Positions 44,082 to 50,501 of a stretch of DNA of 64,000 bases are shown one piece after another. Position numbers and translations under genes: made by a program. Source of the DNA: Qipengyuania citrea (GTDB taxonomy: Bacteria; Pseudomonadota; Alphaproteobacteria; Sphingomonadales; Sphingomonadaceae). Position 1 is the stretch's first letter, and each line of letters opens with the position of its first letter. The notes below the pieces were generated by a model. It was not told the DNA's origin. It was given only the letters and a program-made list of their open reading frames with translations, and ran no database searches. Location: positions 2,822,392 to 2,886,391 of the forward strand of contig NZ_JALJZT010000002.1 of NCBI RefSeq assembly GCF_024171405.1. Direction: 5' to 3'.

Positions 44082-44507
44082 ATGTCAGCAAAGCCATTCA
44101 CCTTTCCGATCAAGGTCCTGCCCGACGATATCGATTTCATGGGGCACGTGAACAACGCGCGCTACCTGAACTGGGTGCAGGATACCGTCCTCGCGCATTG
44201 GCAGAAACTTGCCCCGGCCGAAGAGGTGGCGAGCAAGGCGTGGGTCGCGCTCAAGCACGAGATCACCTATCGCCGCCCGGCCTTCCTCCACGATGATGTC
44301 ATCGCCGAAACCGTGCTCGAAAAGATCGCTGGCGCGCGCAGCTTCTACAACACGGTGATTCGCCGCGGCGAAGACGTGCTCGCCGAAGTGCAGAGCATGT
44401 GGTGCTGCATCGACGCCAAGAGCCTGCGGCCGGCGCGGATCAGCCGCGAGGTTGCCGAGACTTTCTTCGGCCTGCCGCGCAAGCAGGAACCGCACACGGG
44501 CGAGTAA
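44082..44507 (+). CDS. Hotdog-fold acyl-CoA thioesterase (4HBT/YbgC type)
   Basis: A 141-residue single-domain thioesterase. The motif DDIDFMGHVNNARYLNWVQD carries the active-site Asp and the hot-dog helix start; ITYRRPAFLHDDVIAETV forms the sheet. Such enzymes hydrolyse short or aromatic acyl-CoA. ATG 44082 begins the domain; TTG 44073 is possible. It is followed after 49 bp by crtZ on the same strand, but a functional link is not evident. Confidence 0.88.
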   Translation: MSAKPFTFPIKVLPDDIDFMGHVNNARYLNWVQDTVLAHWQKLAPAEEVASKAWVALKHEITYRRPAFLHDDVIAETVLEKIAGARSFYNTVIRRGEDVLAEVQSMWCCIDAKSLRPARISREVAETFFGLPRKQEPHTGE

Positions 44508-44556
44508 GCCGCGGCGCGGGCTTTGCCTGCCGCGGCGGAGCGCCTATATCGGTGCC

Positions 44557-45075
44557 ATGAGTTTCCTCGTCCCCGCATTGATCGTTCTGGCGACCGTCGT
44601 CGCGATGGAATGGGTTGCCTGGGCGAGCCACAAATACATCATGCATGGCTTCGGCTGGGGGTGGCACCGCGACCACCACGAACCGCATGACAATCTGCTC
44701 GAAAAGAATGACCTCTACGCCATCGTCGGCGCGGCGATGAGCATTTCGATGTTCGCCGTCGGCAGCGAGTGGGTGATGGGCGAGGGCGCCTGGTGGCCGG
44801 GCACCTGGATCGGGCTGGGCATCCTGTTCTACGGCATCATCTACACGCTGGTGCACGATGGGCTGGTTCACCAGCGCTATTTCCGCTGGGTGCCCAAGCG
44901 CGGCTACGCCAAGCGGCTGGTTCAGGCGCACAAGCTGCATCATGCCACCATCGGCAAGGAGGGCGGGGTCAGCTTCGGCTTCGTCTTCGCGCGTGATCCG
45001 GCCAAGCTGAAAGCGGAACTCAGGCGCCAGCGCGAAGCAGGGATCGCCGTGGTTCGCGAAAGCGCCGGAGCCTGA
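44557..45075 (+). CDS. crtZ: Beta-carotene 3-hydroxylase
   Basis: A 172-residue integral-membrane di-iron hydroxylase with four helices. The histidine clusters are complete: HKYIMH (25-30), HRDHHEPH (37-44), HDGLVH and HKLHH near residue 130. CrtZ adds 3-hydroxyl groups to beta-ionone rings to make zeaxanthin, consistent with the yellow-orange pigments of Erythrobacteraceae. Other crt genes are not nearby. The weak GCGGAGCGCC before the ATG is the likely ribosome site. A degraded gene follows directly. Confidence 0.93.
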   Translation: MSFLVPALIVLATVVAMEWVAWASHKYIMHGFGWGWHRDHHEPHDNLLEKNDLYAIVGAAMSISMFAVGSEWVMGEGAWWPGTWIGLGILFYGIIYTLVHDGLVHQRYFRWVPKRGYAKRLVQAHKLHHATIGKEGGVSFGFVFARDPAKLKAELRRQREAGIAVVRESAGA

Positions 45076-45079
45076 TCCG

Positions 45080-45545
45080 ATAATCGACGCGTGCGACCTC
45101 ACCGGCGACTGGGACGGCAGTTACAGCTATCCCGGCGGCGAGGCTGCCACACCTTTCCGCCTACGCATTGCCGAAAGCGGTGGCAGCTTCAGCGGGGAGC
45201 TGATCGAGCCACCGCCTACGCATTGCCGAAAGCGGTGGCAGCTTCAGCGGGGAGCTGATCGAGCCGGACCTGTTTCGTCCCATGCAGACCATCGGTGCCA
45301 TGATATCGGGCCATCGCAGCGGACGCTCGGTCGATTTCACCAAGATTTATATCGACCCTCCACGCGGGTACGAAAACCCCGTTGATTACGTCGGACAGAT
45401 GTCGCGGGACGGTATGACCGTCACCGGCATGTGGAGCCTCGCGGAAATGAACGGGACATTCGAAATGCAGCGCGAGGAACGCGCTACGGAAATGCAAGAG
45501 GCCGAGACCGCTGAAACGGTCCCGGCCTCCGGAATGCCATTCTAG
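45080..45545 (+). pseudogene. Hypothetical protein gene broken by a 55-bp tandem duplication
   Basis: Removing one of the two 55-bp repeat units (45157-45211) gives one continuous reading frame of about 136 residues, from IIDACDLTGDWDGSYSYPGG through GGSFSGELIEPDLFRP to the stop at 45545. As it stands, the extra 55 bp shifts the frame and the downstream part is readable only from ATG 45282. The frame upstream also lacks ATG, GTG or TTG: the likely start position at 45080 reads ATA, so the gene may be doubly damaged. The intact product would be a small cytosolic beta-rich protein. The family is not recognised. Confidence 0.8.
45157..45265 (+). repeat. Perfect tandem duplication, 54 identical bases with a period of 55
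   Basis: Copy 1 is 45157-45210 and copy 2 is 45212-45265, identical over 54 bases. The absence of any divergence suggests a recent event. The unit is not a multiple of three, so it disrupts the gene at 45080-45545. Confidence 0.95.
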
Positions 45546-45557
45546 CTGGCGAACGGT

Positions 45558-45716
45558 CTACTTGGCGTAATTTACATACAATCCATGGATCAGGCCGGGG
45601 ATATAGCCCAGCAGCGTCAGCACCAGATTGAGCAGCGCGGTCTTGCCGAGCCCGTGCTTGGCGGCGACGCCGAGCGGGGGCAGCAGGATGGTCGCGATAA
45701 GAATGAGAATTGCCAT
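45558..45716 (-). CDS. YqaE/Pmp3-family small membrane protein
   Basis: A 52-residue proteolipid with two membrane helices (about 2-20 and 27-48): MAILILIATILLPPLGVAAK, then LLNLVLTLLGYIPGLIHGLY, the Pmp3/YqaE signature. Homologues are stress-induced and affect membrane potential in yeast and plants; the bacterial role is unclear. The ATG follows GGACATTCCCC. It is alone, between the convergent broken gene and the ybaN-like gene upstream. Confidence 0.9.
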   Translation of the reverse strand: MAILILIATILLPPLGVAAKHGLGKTALLNLVLTLLGYIPGLIHGLYVNYAK

Positions 45717-45789
45717 GGGGAATGTCCTTTTGTCGTCCCTCCCGTCGTTCGGGTCATCAACGGGCCGGGACGCACGCGGTTCCGCCAGC

Positions 45790-46167
45790 CTATTCGTTGC
45801 GCGTGGCAATCCAGCTCCCGCAGATCACCAGCACCGCCACCGAAATCCAGTACCAGGGATGGCCCAGCGTAAACCAGGTGAACACCGCGCCGGTCGCCAT
45901 CGCGCCGATCGCCATGGTCTTCGAGCGGCGGCTGATCGCGCGGCGCTCGCGCCAGTCCTTCACATGCGGGCCCCAATGCGGATGATCGAGGATCTTCTGT
46001 TCGAGTTCGGGGCTCGACCGGGCGAAGAAATAGACCGCCAGCAGGAGGAAGGGCACGGTCGGCATGATCGGCAGCGCCGCCCCCACGGCGCCAAGCCCGA
46101 CAGCGAGGAAGCCGAGGCCCTTGTAGATCGGCCGCTTCAATTCAACCGGCCGCGATCCGCGCGGCAT
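45790..46167 (-). CDS. DUF454/YbaN-family inner-membrane protein
   Basis: A 125-residue membrane protein. The N-terminal KGLGFLAVGLGAVGAALPIM followed by PTVPFLLLAVYFFARSSP is the YbaN signature, with WGPHVKDWRERRAISRRSK and two more helices. The function is unknown. Its start overlaps the end of sufE by 26 bp, so translation is probably coupled. Confidence 0.87.
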   Translation of the reverse strand: MPRGSRPVELKRPIYKGLGFLAVGLGAVGAALPIMPTVPFLLLAVYFFARSSPELEQKILDHPHWGPHVKDWRERRAISRRSKTMAIGAMATGAVFTWFTLGHPWYWISVAVLVICGSWIATRNE

Positions 46168-46549
46168 GTTCTTTCACCAGCGCAATCATGTTGGGCACGC
46201 CCTGCGTACGGTTGCTCGACAGCTGGTTCTTGAGATCGAACGGGCCAAGCGCCGCGGCGACGTCCATCTTGGCGACTTCATCCGCGGGCTTGTCCTGCAC
46301 CGCAGCAATCACCAGCGCGACAATGCCCTTGGTGATCGCCGCATTGCTGTCGGCCAGGAAATGGAGCCGGTCCGCCTCGCCCGTGGGATAGACCCACACC
46401 TGCGCCGAACAGCCGCGCACCAGCGTGGCATCGGTCTTGAGCGCGGCGGGCATGGCTTCGAGCTCGCGGCCCAGTTCGATCAGCAGGCGATAGCGTTCGT
46501 CGCCTTCGAGGAAGGTATATTCTTCGGCAATGTCGGAAAGTGTGCGCAT
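46142..46549 (-). CDS. sufE: SufE-family cysteine desulfurase activator
   Basis: A 135-residue sulfur acceptor. The active cysteine is in VRGCSAQVWV (Cys about 47), and YTFLEGDERYRLLIELGREL, the N-terminal helix, is typical. SufE takes sulfur from SufS for Fe-S cluster assembly. No sufS or other suf gene lies near. The long 3' overlap with the YbaN-like gene is unusual. It follows the psp operon on the same strand with a 41-bp gap; readthrough is possible. Confidence 0.92.
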   Translation of the reverse strand: MRTLSDIAEEYTFLEGDERYRLLIELGRELEAMPAALKTDATLVRGCSAQVWVYPTGEADRLHFLADSNAAITKGIVALVIAAVQDKPADEVAKMDVAAALGPFDLKNQLSSNRTQGVPNMIALVKEHAARIAAG

Positions 46550-46590
46550 GGCGCGCCCTTAGCGGGCCGGTCGGCAGGCGTCCATCGGCC

Positions 46591-46767
46591 TCAGCCGGTC
46601 AGCCCTCCGGGTCGGGTGAATGCGAAATAGGCAACATAGAACCAGCCGAAAAACCCGTGGATCACCGCCCAGACGATCGACTTGTGCAGGCTCCAGCTGA
46701 TCGCCACCGCGATGGCCGTGCCGAGGCCGATTCCGGCGCGCGCGGCGTCGGTCCGCACGACCGTCAC
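46591..46767 (-). CDS. Small membrane protein at the end of the psp operon
   Basis: A 58-residue peptide starting at GTG, overlapping the upstream gene by GTGA. It contains one long hydrophobic stretch AIAVAISWSLHKSIVWAVIH and a second, GFFGWFYVAYFAF, probably two membrane passes. No family is recognised. Coupling to the PspB-like array suggests a membrane role in the same response. Confidence 0.65.
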   Translation of the reverse strand: MTVVRTDAARAGIGLGTAIAVAISWSLHKSIVWAVIHGFFGWFYVAYFAFTRPGGLTG

Positions 46768-47006
46768 AGATCCACCCCGCTGGCGATGGCCTCGAGCTTC
46801 TTGATCCGCTCCTTGAGGTCGGCCAGCTCGATCCGCGCCGCGCCGATCGACGATCCCGTCTCGCGCTCTTCGGTGCCGGTGTAGTGCCGTTCAAGCTCCT
46901 GGCGCTTGAGAGCCAGCCACCCGTACCAACCCCGCAGCAGGGCTGCCGCGACGATGGTCAGGCCGACCAGCGAAGCGCCGGCGATTATCATTGTCGGTTC
47001 GAACAT
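46764..47006 (-). CDS. PspB-like small membrane protein (shortened)
   Basis: An 80-residue protein: an N-terminal membrane helix (about 7-25), basic residues after it, then a coiled-coil segment ending in LKERIKKLEAIASGVDL. That end matches the start of the shared LERI motif of its neighbours but stops before the EI-LRD part. AGGAGGACATGAGGTA precedes the ATG. It is the sixth and least complete member of the array. Confidence 0.7.
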   Translation of the reverse strand: MFEPTMIIAGASLVGLTIVAAALLRGWYGWLALKRQELERHYTGTEERETGSSIGAARIELADLKERIKKLEAIASGVDL

Positions 47007-47037
47007 TACCTCATGTCCTCCTTGAACCTTGCCGTCC

Positions 47038-47313
47038 TCAATCCGCCCGCTGGTCGCGCAGGGCTTCGATTTCGGCGGCAATCCTCTTGGTTTCGCTTGC
47101 GTCGAGCGAATTGCCGTCGGTGGCGATCCGCTCGAGCACCTTGATCCTCTCGCGCAGTTCCTCGACCTCGCGCTTCTCCGCAGCGGAAATCCGCTCTTCG
47201 GGCTCGGCCTGCCGCGCCTTTTCGGCGCGGCCGATCGCCTTGTAGCGGTCCCGCAAAACCCCGGCGATCGCACTGATGGCGACGATTACGACAACGGCGG
47301 TCCAGAAACTCAT
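47038..47313 (-). CDS. PspB-like membrane/coiled-coil protein 5
   Basis: A 91-residue protein: membrane helix about 4-19, then a charged coiled coil (EERISAAEKREVEELRERIK) and the array motif IKVLERIATDGNSLDASETK, ending in IAAEIEALRDQ. It starts within the tail of protein 4 (4-bp overlap). The gap to the next member is 31 bp. The layout is that of PspB, which uses its coiled coil to signal to PspA. Confidence 0.75.
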   Translation of the reverse strand: MSFWTAVVVIVAISAIAGVLRDRYKAIGRAEKARQAEPEERISAAEKREVEELRERIKVLERIATDGNSLDASETKRIAAEIEALRDQRAD

Positions 47314-47624
47314 TGTGCCGTCTCGCGCGGGGCGACGCGGTCTTCCAGTTCATGGAGGTCGCGCAGTTCCTCGATCTGTGTCGCCAGCGTATGGTTGCCG
47401 TCGGTGGCGATCCGCTCGAGCACGCGGACGCGCTCTTCCATCTTGCTGTAATCGCCGTTCGAGAACCGCAGCTGTTCGGCCTTGGCTTCCTCCGCCCGCG
47501 CTTCCAGCTCCAGCTTGCGTTCCTCGTGCTCCTGCACGCGCTGGTTGATGAAATAGGCGAAGGGTAGAACCAGCATCACAACGGCCAGGATGAACCCGAA
47601 GATCAGGGCGAGATCGCCGTCCAT
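47310..47624 (-). CDS. PspB-like membrane/coiled-coil protein 4
   Basis: A 104-residue protein: membrane helix about 6-26 (ALIFGFILAVVMLVLPFAYF), then a long coiled coil rich in Glu/Ala and the motif VRVLERIATDGNHTLATQIE followed by ELRDLHELEDR. It overlaps protein 3 by 1 bp and protein 5 by 4 bp. The longest uninterrupted coiled coil of the array is here. Confidence 0.75.
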   Translation of the reverse strand: MDGDLALIFGFILAVVMLVLPFAYFINQRVQEHEERKLELEARAEEAKAEQLRFSNGDYSKMEERVRVLERIATDGNHTLATQIEELRDLHELEDRVAPRETAQ

Positions 47625-47932
47625 CAGTTGGCCTCCGTGCCGTCGCGCAGGCGGTCGATTTCATGCGTCAGGTGATAGCCGCTGTCGGTCACGATACGTT
47701 CGACATTGCCAAGCCGGTCTTTGACCGAACCGAGTTCGGCGCGCAGTTCGGCGTTTTCCTGTGTCAGCAGCTTGACCCGTTCGACCGCCTGGTCGTTCTT
47801 GGGATAGACCGCTTTGCCCCAGCTGTTTTCAAGCGGGTAGCCGTTCTTGACGCGGATCCAGGTATTGGCGATCCAGGCCAGCGAAATGGCGATCGTGCCG
47901 CCGATCACGGTGGTTTCGGTGATGAATTCCAT
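47624..47932 (-). CDS. PspB-like membrane/coiled-coil protein 3
   Basis: A 102-residue protein: a hydrophobic N-terminus (about 8-25), the segment WIRVKNGYPLENSWGK shared with protein 2 (WIRAKHGYSLEDEWGG), a coiled coil (QENAELRAELGSVKDR) and LGNVERIVTDSGYHLTHEID then RLRDG. The paired similarity to its neighbour indicates tandem duplication. Confidence 0.75.
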   Translation of the reverse strand: MEFITETTVIGGTIAISLAWIANTWIRVKNGYPLENSWGKAVYPKNDQAVERVKLLTQENAELRAELGSVKDRLGNVERIVTDSGYHLTHEIDRLRDGTEAN

Positions 47933-48270
47933 TATGCCTTCTCCCCACGCTTGATGTTCAGCGGCACGCCGGCATCGCTTGCAGGCTTGTCGCGCAGCGC
48001 CTCGATTTCGTCATGCAGCGAATAGCCGCGGTCGGTGACGATCTTTTCGAGCACCACCATGCGATCCTGCATGGTGTCGAGCTTGTCGTGCAGCTGGCGG
48101 TTCTCCGCCTTGAGCGCCTTGGTTTCTGCAGTGTCGCTGCGTTCGGTCTTGCCGCCCCATTCATCCTCGAGCGAATAACCGTGCTTGGCGCGGATCCAGT
48201 TGTTCAGCAGCCAGCCGCCGGTGCTCAGCGCGATGATCGCGAGCACGAATTCAGGTCCTCCCCAGTTCAT
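47932..48270 (-). CDS. PspB-like membrane/coiled-coil protein 2
   Basis: A 112-residue protein: hydrophobic helix about 8-24, then WIRAKHGYSLEDEWGG, a coiled coil (KALKAENRQLHDKLDTMQ) and the motif MVVLEKIVTDRGYSLHDEIE then ALRDKPASDAGVPLNIKRGE. Its C-terminal tail GVPLNIKRGEKA is also found in protein 1 (GVPLGIKQGEQA), again pointing to duplication. It overlaps protein 1 by 4 bp and protein 3 by 1 bp. Confidence 0.77.
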   Translation of the reverse strand: MNWGGPEFVLAIIALSTGGWLLNNWIRAKHGYSLEDEWGGKTERSDTAETKALKAENRQLHDKLDTMQDRMVVLEKIVTDRGYSLHDEIEALRDKPASDAGVPLNIKRGEKA

Positions 48271-48578
48271 AGCGCCTGTTCTCCCTGTTTGATGCCCAGC
48301 GGCACGCCGCTGCCATGTTCCTCAACGTTGCGCTGGTCGCGCAGTGCTTCGATCTGTGTGGCCACGTCGTAGCCCTTGTCGGTGACGATACGTTCGAGCA
48401 CGCGGACGCGGTCTTCGAGATCATGCACCTGGCTGGCGTATTGGGCCGCCTTTTCCGCAGTTGCCTGCGCGGTGGTCTGGACGTTCATTTCAGCCAGCTT
48501 CTGCTGATGCTTGGTCCAGATCGCGACGATCGGGATCATCAGCGCGATGATCGGGATGAATACTCCGATGTTTTCCAT
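48267..48578 (-). CDS. PspB-like membrane/coiled-coil protein 1
   Basis: A 103-residue protein: membrane helix about 5-21 (IGVFIPIIALMIPIVAIWTK), an Ala/Gln-rich coiled coil, the motif VRVLERIVTDKGYDVATQIE, then ALRDQRN and the tail GVPLGIKQGEQAL. It is the first extra member after pspC, 24 bp downstream. GAGGGGGAGAAATCACATGG (cut at the ATG) gives a good ribosome site. Confidence 0.78.
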   Translation of the reverse strand: MENIGVFIPIIALMIPIVAIWTKHQQKLAEMNVQTTAQATAEKAAQYASQVHDLEDRVRVLERIVTDKGYDVATQIEALRDQRNVEEHGSGVPLGIKQGEQAL

Positions 48579-48602
48579 GTGATTTCTCCCCCTCTCGCTC
48601 GC

Positions 48603-48980
48603 TCAGCGCAGCTGTTCGATTTCGGCGGTCAGGCGCGGATTGTTGCTGACATAGAAGGTCTCCACATCGGCCAGGCGGCGATCGACGTCCTTCATTCGCG
48701 CGCGAATTTCGCGGGCGGTGCGCTTGGGGTTCTGCCGCACGCGCTGCCAATAGGTCTGCTCTTCGCGATCGACATAGAGGTGCGCAGGCTTCTTGTTCAG
48801 CAGCAGGCCGGCGATGAAGTAGAACGGGATGGTCGAGCCGCCGGACATGAAGGTCAGGCCGAGAAAACCGAGCCGGACCCAGAAGACATTGACGCCGGTG
48901 TAATCCGCGATGCCCGAGCAGACACCCATCAGTTTCGCGTTCTGCTTGTCACGGTAAAGCGTGGTGCGGGGGCTGTTCAC
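48603..48980 (-). CDS. pspC: Phage-shock protein C
   Basis: A 125-residue protein with the PspC domain: LYRDKQNAKLMGVCSGIADY at 8-27, then the membrane helix region LGFLGLTFMSGGSTIPFYFI. The C-terminal LADVETFYVSNNPRLTAEIE followed by QLR is the known PspC tail, and resembles the motif of the PspB-like proteins. PspC is an inner-membrane sensor or effector that recruits PspA. It overlaps pspB by 4 bp. Confidence 0.92.
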   Translation of the reverse strand: MNSPRTTLYRDKQNAKLMGVCSGIADYTGVNVFWVRLGFLGLTFMSGGSTIPFYFIAGLLLNKKPAHLYVDREEQTYWQRVRQNPKRTAREIRARMKDVDRRLADVETFYVSNNPRLTAEIEQLR

Positions 48981-49273
48981 AGCTTGGCTCCTTTTTTCTC
49001 GGCAATCAGCTGCTCGAGTTCGCGCAGCTGCTGGTTGTCCTGCTCGCTGTCGTGAACGATGCGGCCGGGACGGAATTCGGGGTTGTCGCTGGCGACCAGG
49101 CGTTCGACCGTGTCCATCCGGTCATCGAGCCGCTTGGCGAGGTTGTAGAGTTCCTCGAGCAGCGCTTCGTCGTCGCCGGTGATCGTCGCGGAAGTCTTCC
49201 ACTTGGTGATGTAGTGGAGGATGATCCACGGAAGCCCGATGAAGATCGCGGGAATGATGATAATCTCTTCCAT
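48977..49273 (-). CDS. pspB: Phage-shock protein B
   Basis: A 98-residue PspB: N-terminal membrane helix (about 4-23), then the cytosolic coiled coil LLEELYNLAKRLDDR and the motif MDTVERLVASDNPEFRPGRI, equivalent to the end of E. coli PspB. A second coiled coil of about 25 residues (NQQLRELEQLIAEKK) is an extension beyond the usual length (about 75). It starts 5 bp after pspA and overlaps pspC by 4 bp. Confidence 0.88.
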   Translation of the reverse strand: MEEIIIIPAIFIGLPWIILHYITKWKTSATITGDDEALLEELYNLAKRLDDRMDTVERLVASDNPEFRPGRIVHDSEQDNQQLRELEQLIAEKKGAKL

Positions 49274-49278
49274 GGGTC

Positions 49279-49968
49279 TCAGTCCTCCTTGCCGGCGCTG
49301 CCCTTGCCGAGCGCCTTCTTCATCTGTTCGAGTTCGTCGTCGATCGCATCGGCGCCTTCGAGCGCGGCGATCTCGTCCGACAGGCTGGGCTTGTCGGAAT
49401 TGTCGGCAATGCTCAGCGCATCGGCGCGGCCTTCGGCATAATCGACCCGGCGTTCGAGCTGGTCGAACCGCGTCAGCGCATCGTCGACGCGTTCGTTGGT
49501 CATCAGGCTGCGCAGCTTGACGCGGTTTTCCGCGCTTTCGAGCCGGGCGGCAATCGCCGTCTGGCGGCTGCGCGCTTCGCGCAGGCGGTTCTGCAGCTTC
49601 TGGATGTCCTGCTCATAGGCGCGCAAGGCATCGTCGAGCACGGCGATTTCCTGCTTGAGCTGTTCGCTCATGTCGGCCGCCTTCTTCTTCTCGACGAGCG
49701 CGGCGCGGGCAAGGTCCTCGCGGTCCTTCGAGATGGCGAGCTGCGCCTTCTCGTTCCAGTCGGCCTGCAGCTTGTCGAGCTTGACCGTGTGGCGGTGCAT
49801 TTCCTTCTGGTCGGCAATGGTGCGCGCGGCGCTCGCGCGGACCTCGACCAGCGTTTCCTCCATCTCGAGGATGATCATGCGGATCATCTTCTGGGGGTCG
49901 TCCGCCTTGTCCAGCATATCGTTGAAATTGGCGGCGATGATATCGCGAGTTCGGCTAAAAATGCCCAT
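49279..49968 (-). CDS. pspA: Phage-shock protein A
   Basis: A 229-residue ESCRT-III-like coiled-coil protein. MGIFSRTRDIIAANFNDMLD is the amphipathic N-terminal helix plus linker, DPQKMIRMIILEMEETLVEV is the next diagnostic segment, and long helices with Ala/Glu/Arg heptads follow. PspA inhibits PspF and stabilises damaged inner membrane. ATG 49968 with GGAGCACCATTG upstream gives the normal protein. The reading frame stays open upstream to ATG 50187 and would add about 73 Pro/Arg/Ser-rich residues. Confidence 0.93.
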   Translation of the reverse strand: MGIFSRTRDIIAANFNDMLDKADDPQKMIRMIILEMEETLVEVRASAARTIADQKEMHRHTVKLDKLQADWNEKAQLAISKDREDLARAALVEKKKAADMSEQLKQEIAVLDDALRAYEQDIQKLQNRLREARSRQTAIAARLESAENRVKLRSLMTNERVDDALTRFDQLERRVDYAEGRADALSIADNSDKPSLSDEIAALEGADAIDDELEQMKKALGKGSAGKED

Positions 49969-50183
49969 CAATGGTGCTCCACTGGAGAAAAAGTCCGATG
50001 CCTTGGGCCGTCCGCTGTCGCGGGTGGGAGTCGGCGACCGGCGGAGCCGTTCTACCTCTTCCTCGATACGCGACAAGCGCGGCTGGCGATCGGGGCGGGC
50101 CGGAGAGTCGCCGGCATTGCTGCCGCGGGGACTGTCGGGGGACCGACTCTCCGGCCCTAGGGGATCATGATCGGGAGGCAGGG

Positions 50184-50336
50184 TCATGCGATCTCGACCT
50201 GTTCGTAAGCGGCCAGCACCGGCGTGGGCGCCGTCACCGCGATCTGCGAGCTCAGCAGGACGAAAGTGGCCATCGCTGCCATGCTGGCGAGGGCGGCCTG
50301 TCCAAGCTGGCTGCGGAAGAAACTGCGGTTGTACAT
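50184..50336 (-). CDS. 50-residue membrane-anchored peptide, first gene of the psp operon
   Basis: The peptide has a basic N-terminus (MYNRSFFRSQLG) and one hydrophobic helix (about 13-38), then a short tail. GGGGAGTTACCCAA precedes the ATG, 50 bp downstream of the sigma-54 promoter. Its stop overlaps ATG 50187 of the extended pspA frame by ATGA. No family is recognised. Small single-span proteins can act in Psp signalling, but that is inference here. Confidence 0.68.
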   Translation of the reverse strand: MYNRSFFRSQLGQAALASMAAMATFVLLSSQIAVTAPTPVLAAYEQVEIA

Positions 50337-50385
50337 TTGGGTAACTCCCCTGGGCCGGTTGGCCGATTGCTGTTGTCCAGTATTC

Positions 50386-50401
50386 AGCAAGCGCTGTGCC
50401 A
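50386..50401 (-). promoter_or_regulatory. Sigma-54 promoter of the psp operon
   Basis: On the minus strand the sequence TGGCAC-AGCGC-TTGCT matches the -24/-12 consensus (TGGCAC-N5-TTGCW) at all key positions. It lies 49 bp upstream of the first psp gene and about 100 bp from the divergent pspF. PspF is the sigma-54 enhancer-binding protein, so this is its expected target. A second TTTGGCAC at about 50449-50456 has no matching -12 element. Confidence 0.9.
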
Positions 50402-50501
50402 AACCGGAAAAACGGGAGAAATACGTCGTTTTTGAGCGTAGTGCCAAATGATGTGTTGGTTTCTGTTGCCAAGCTTTGGGGATTTTCCCTATATCTTGGT
50501 C

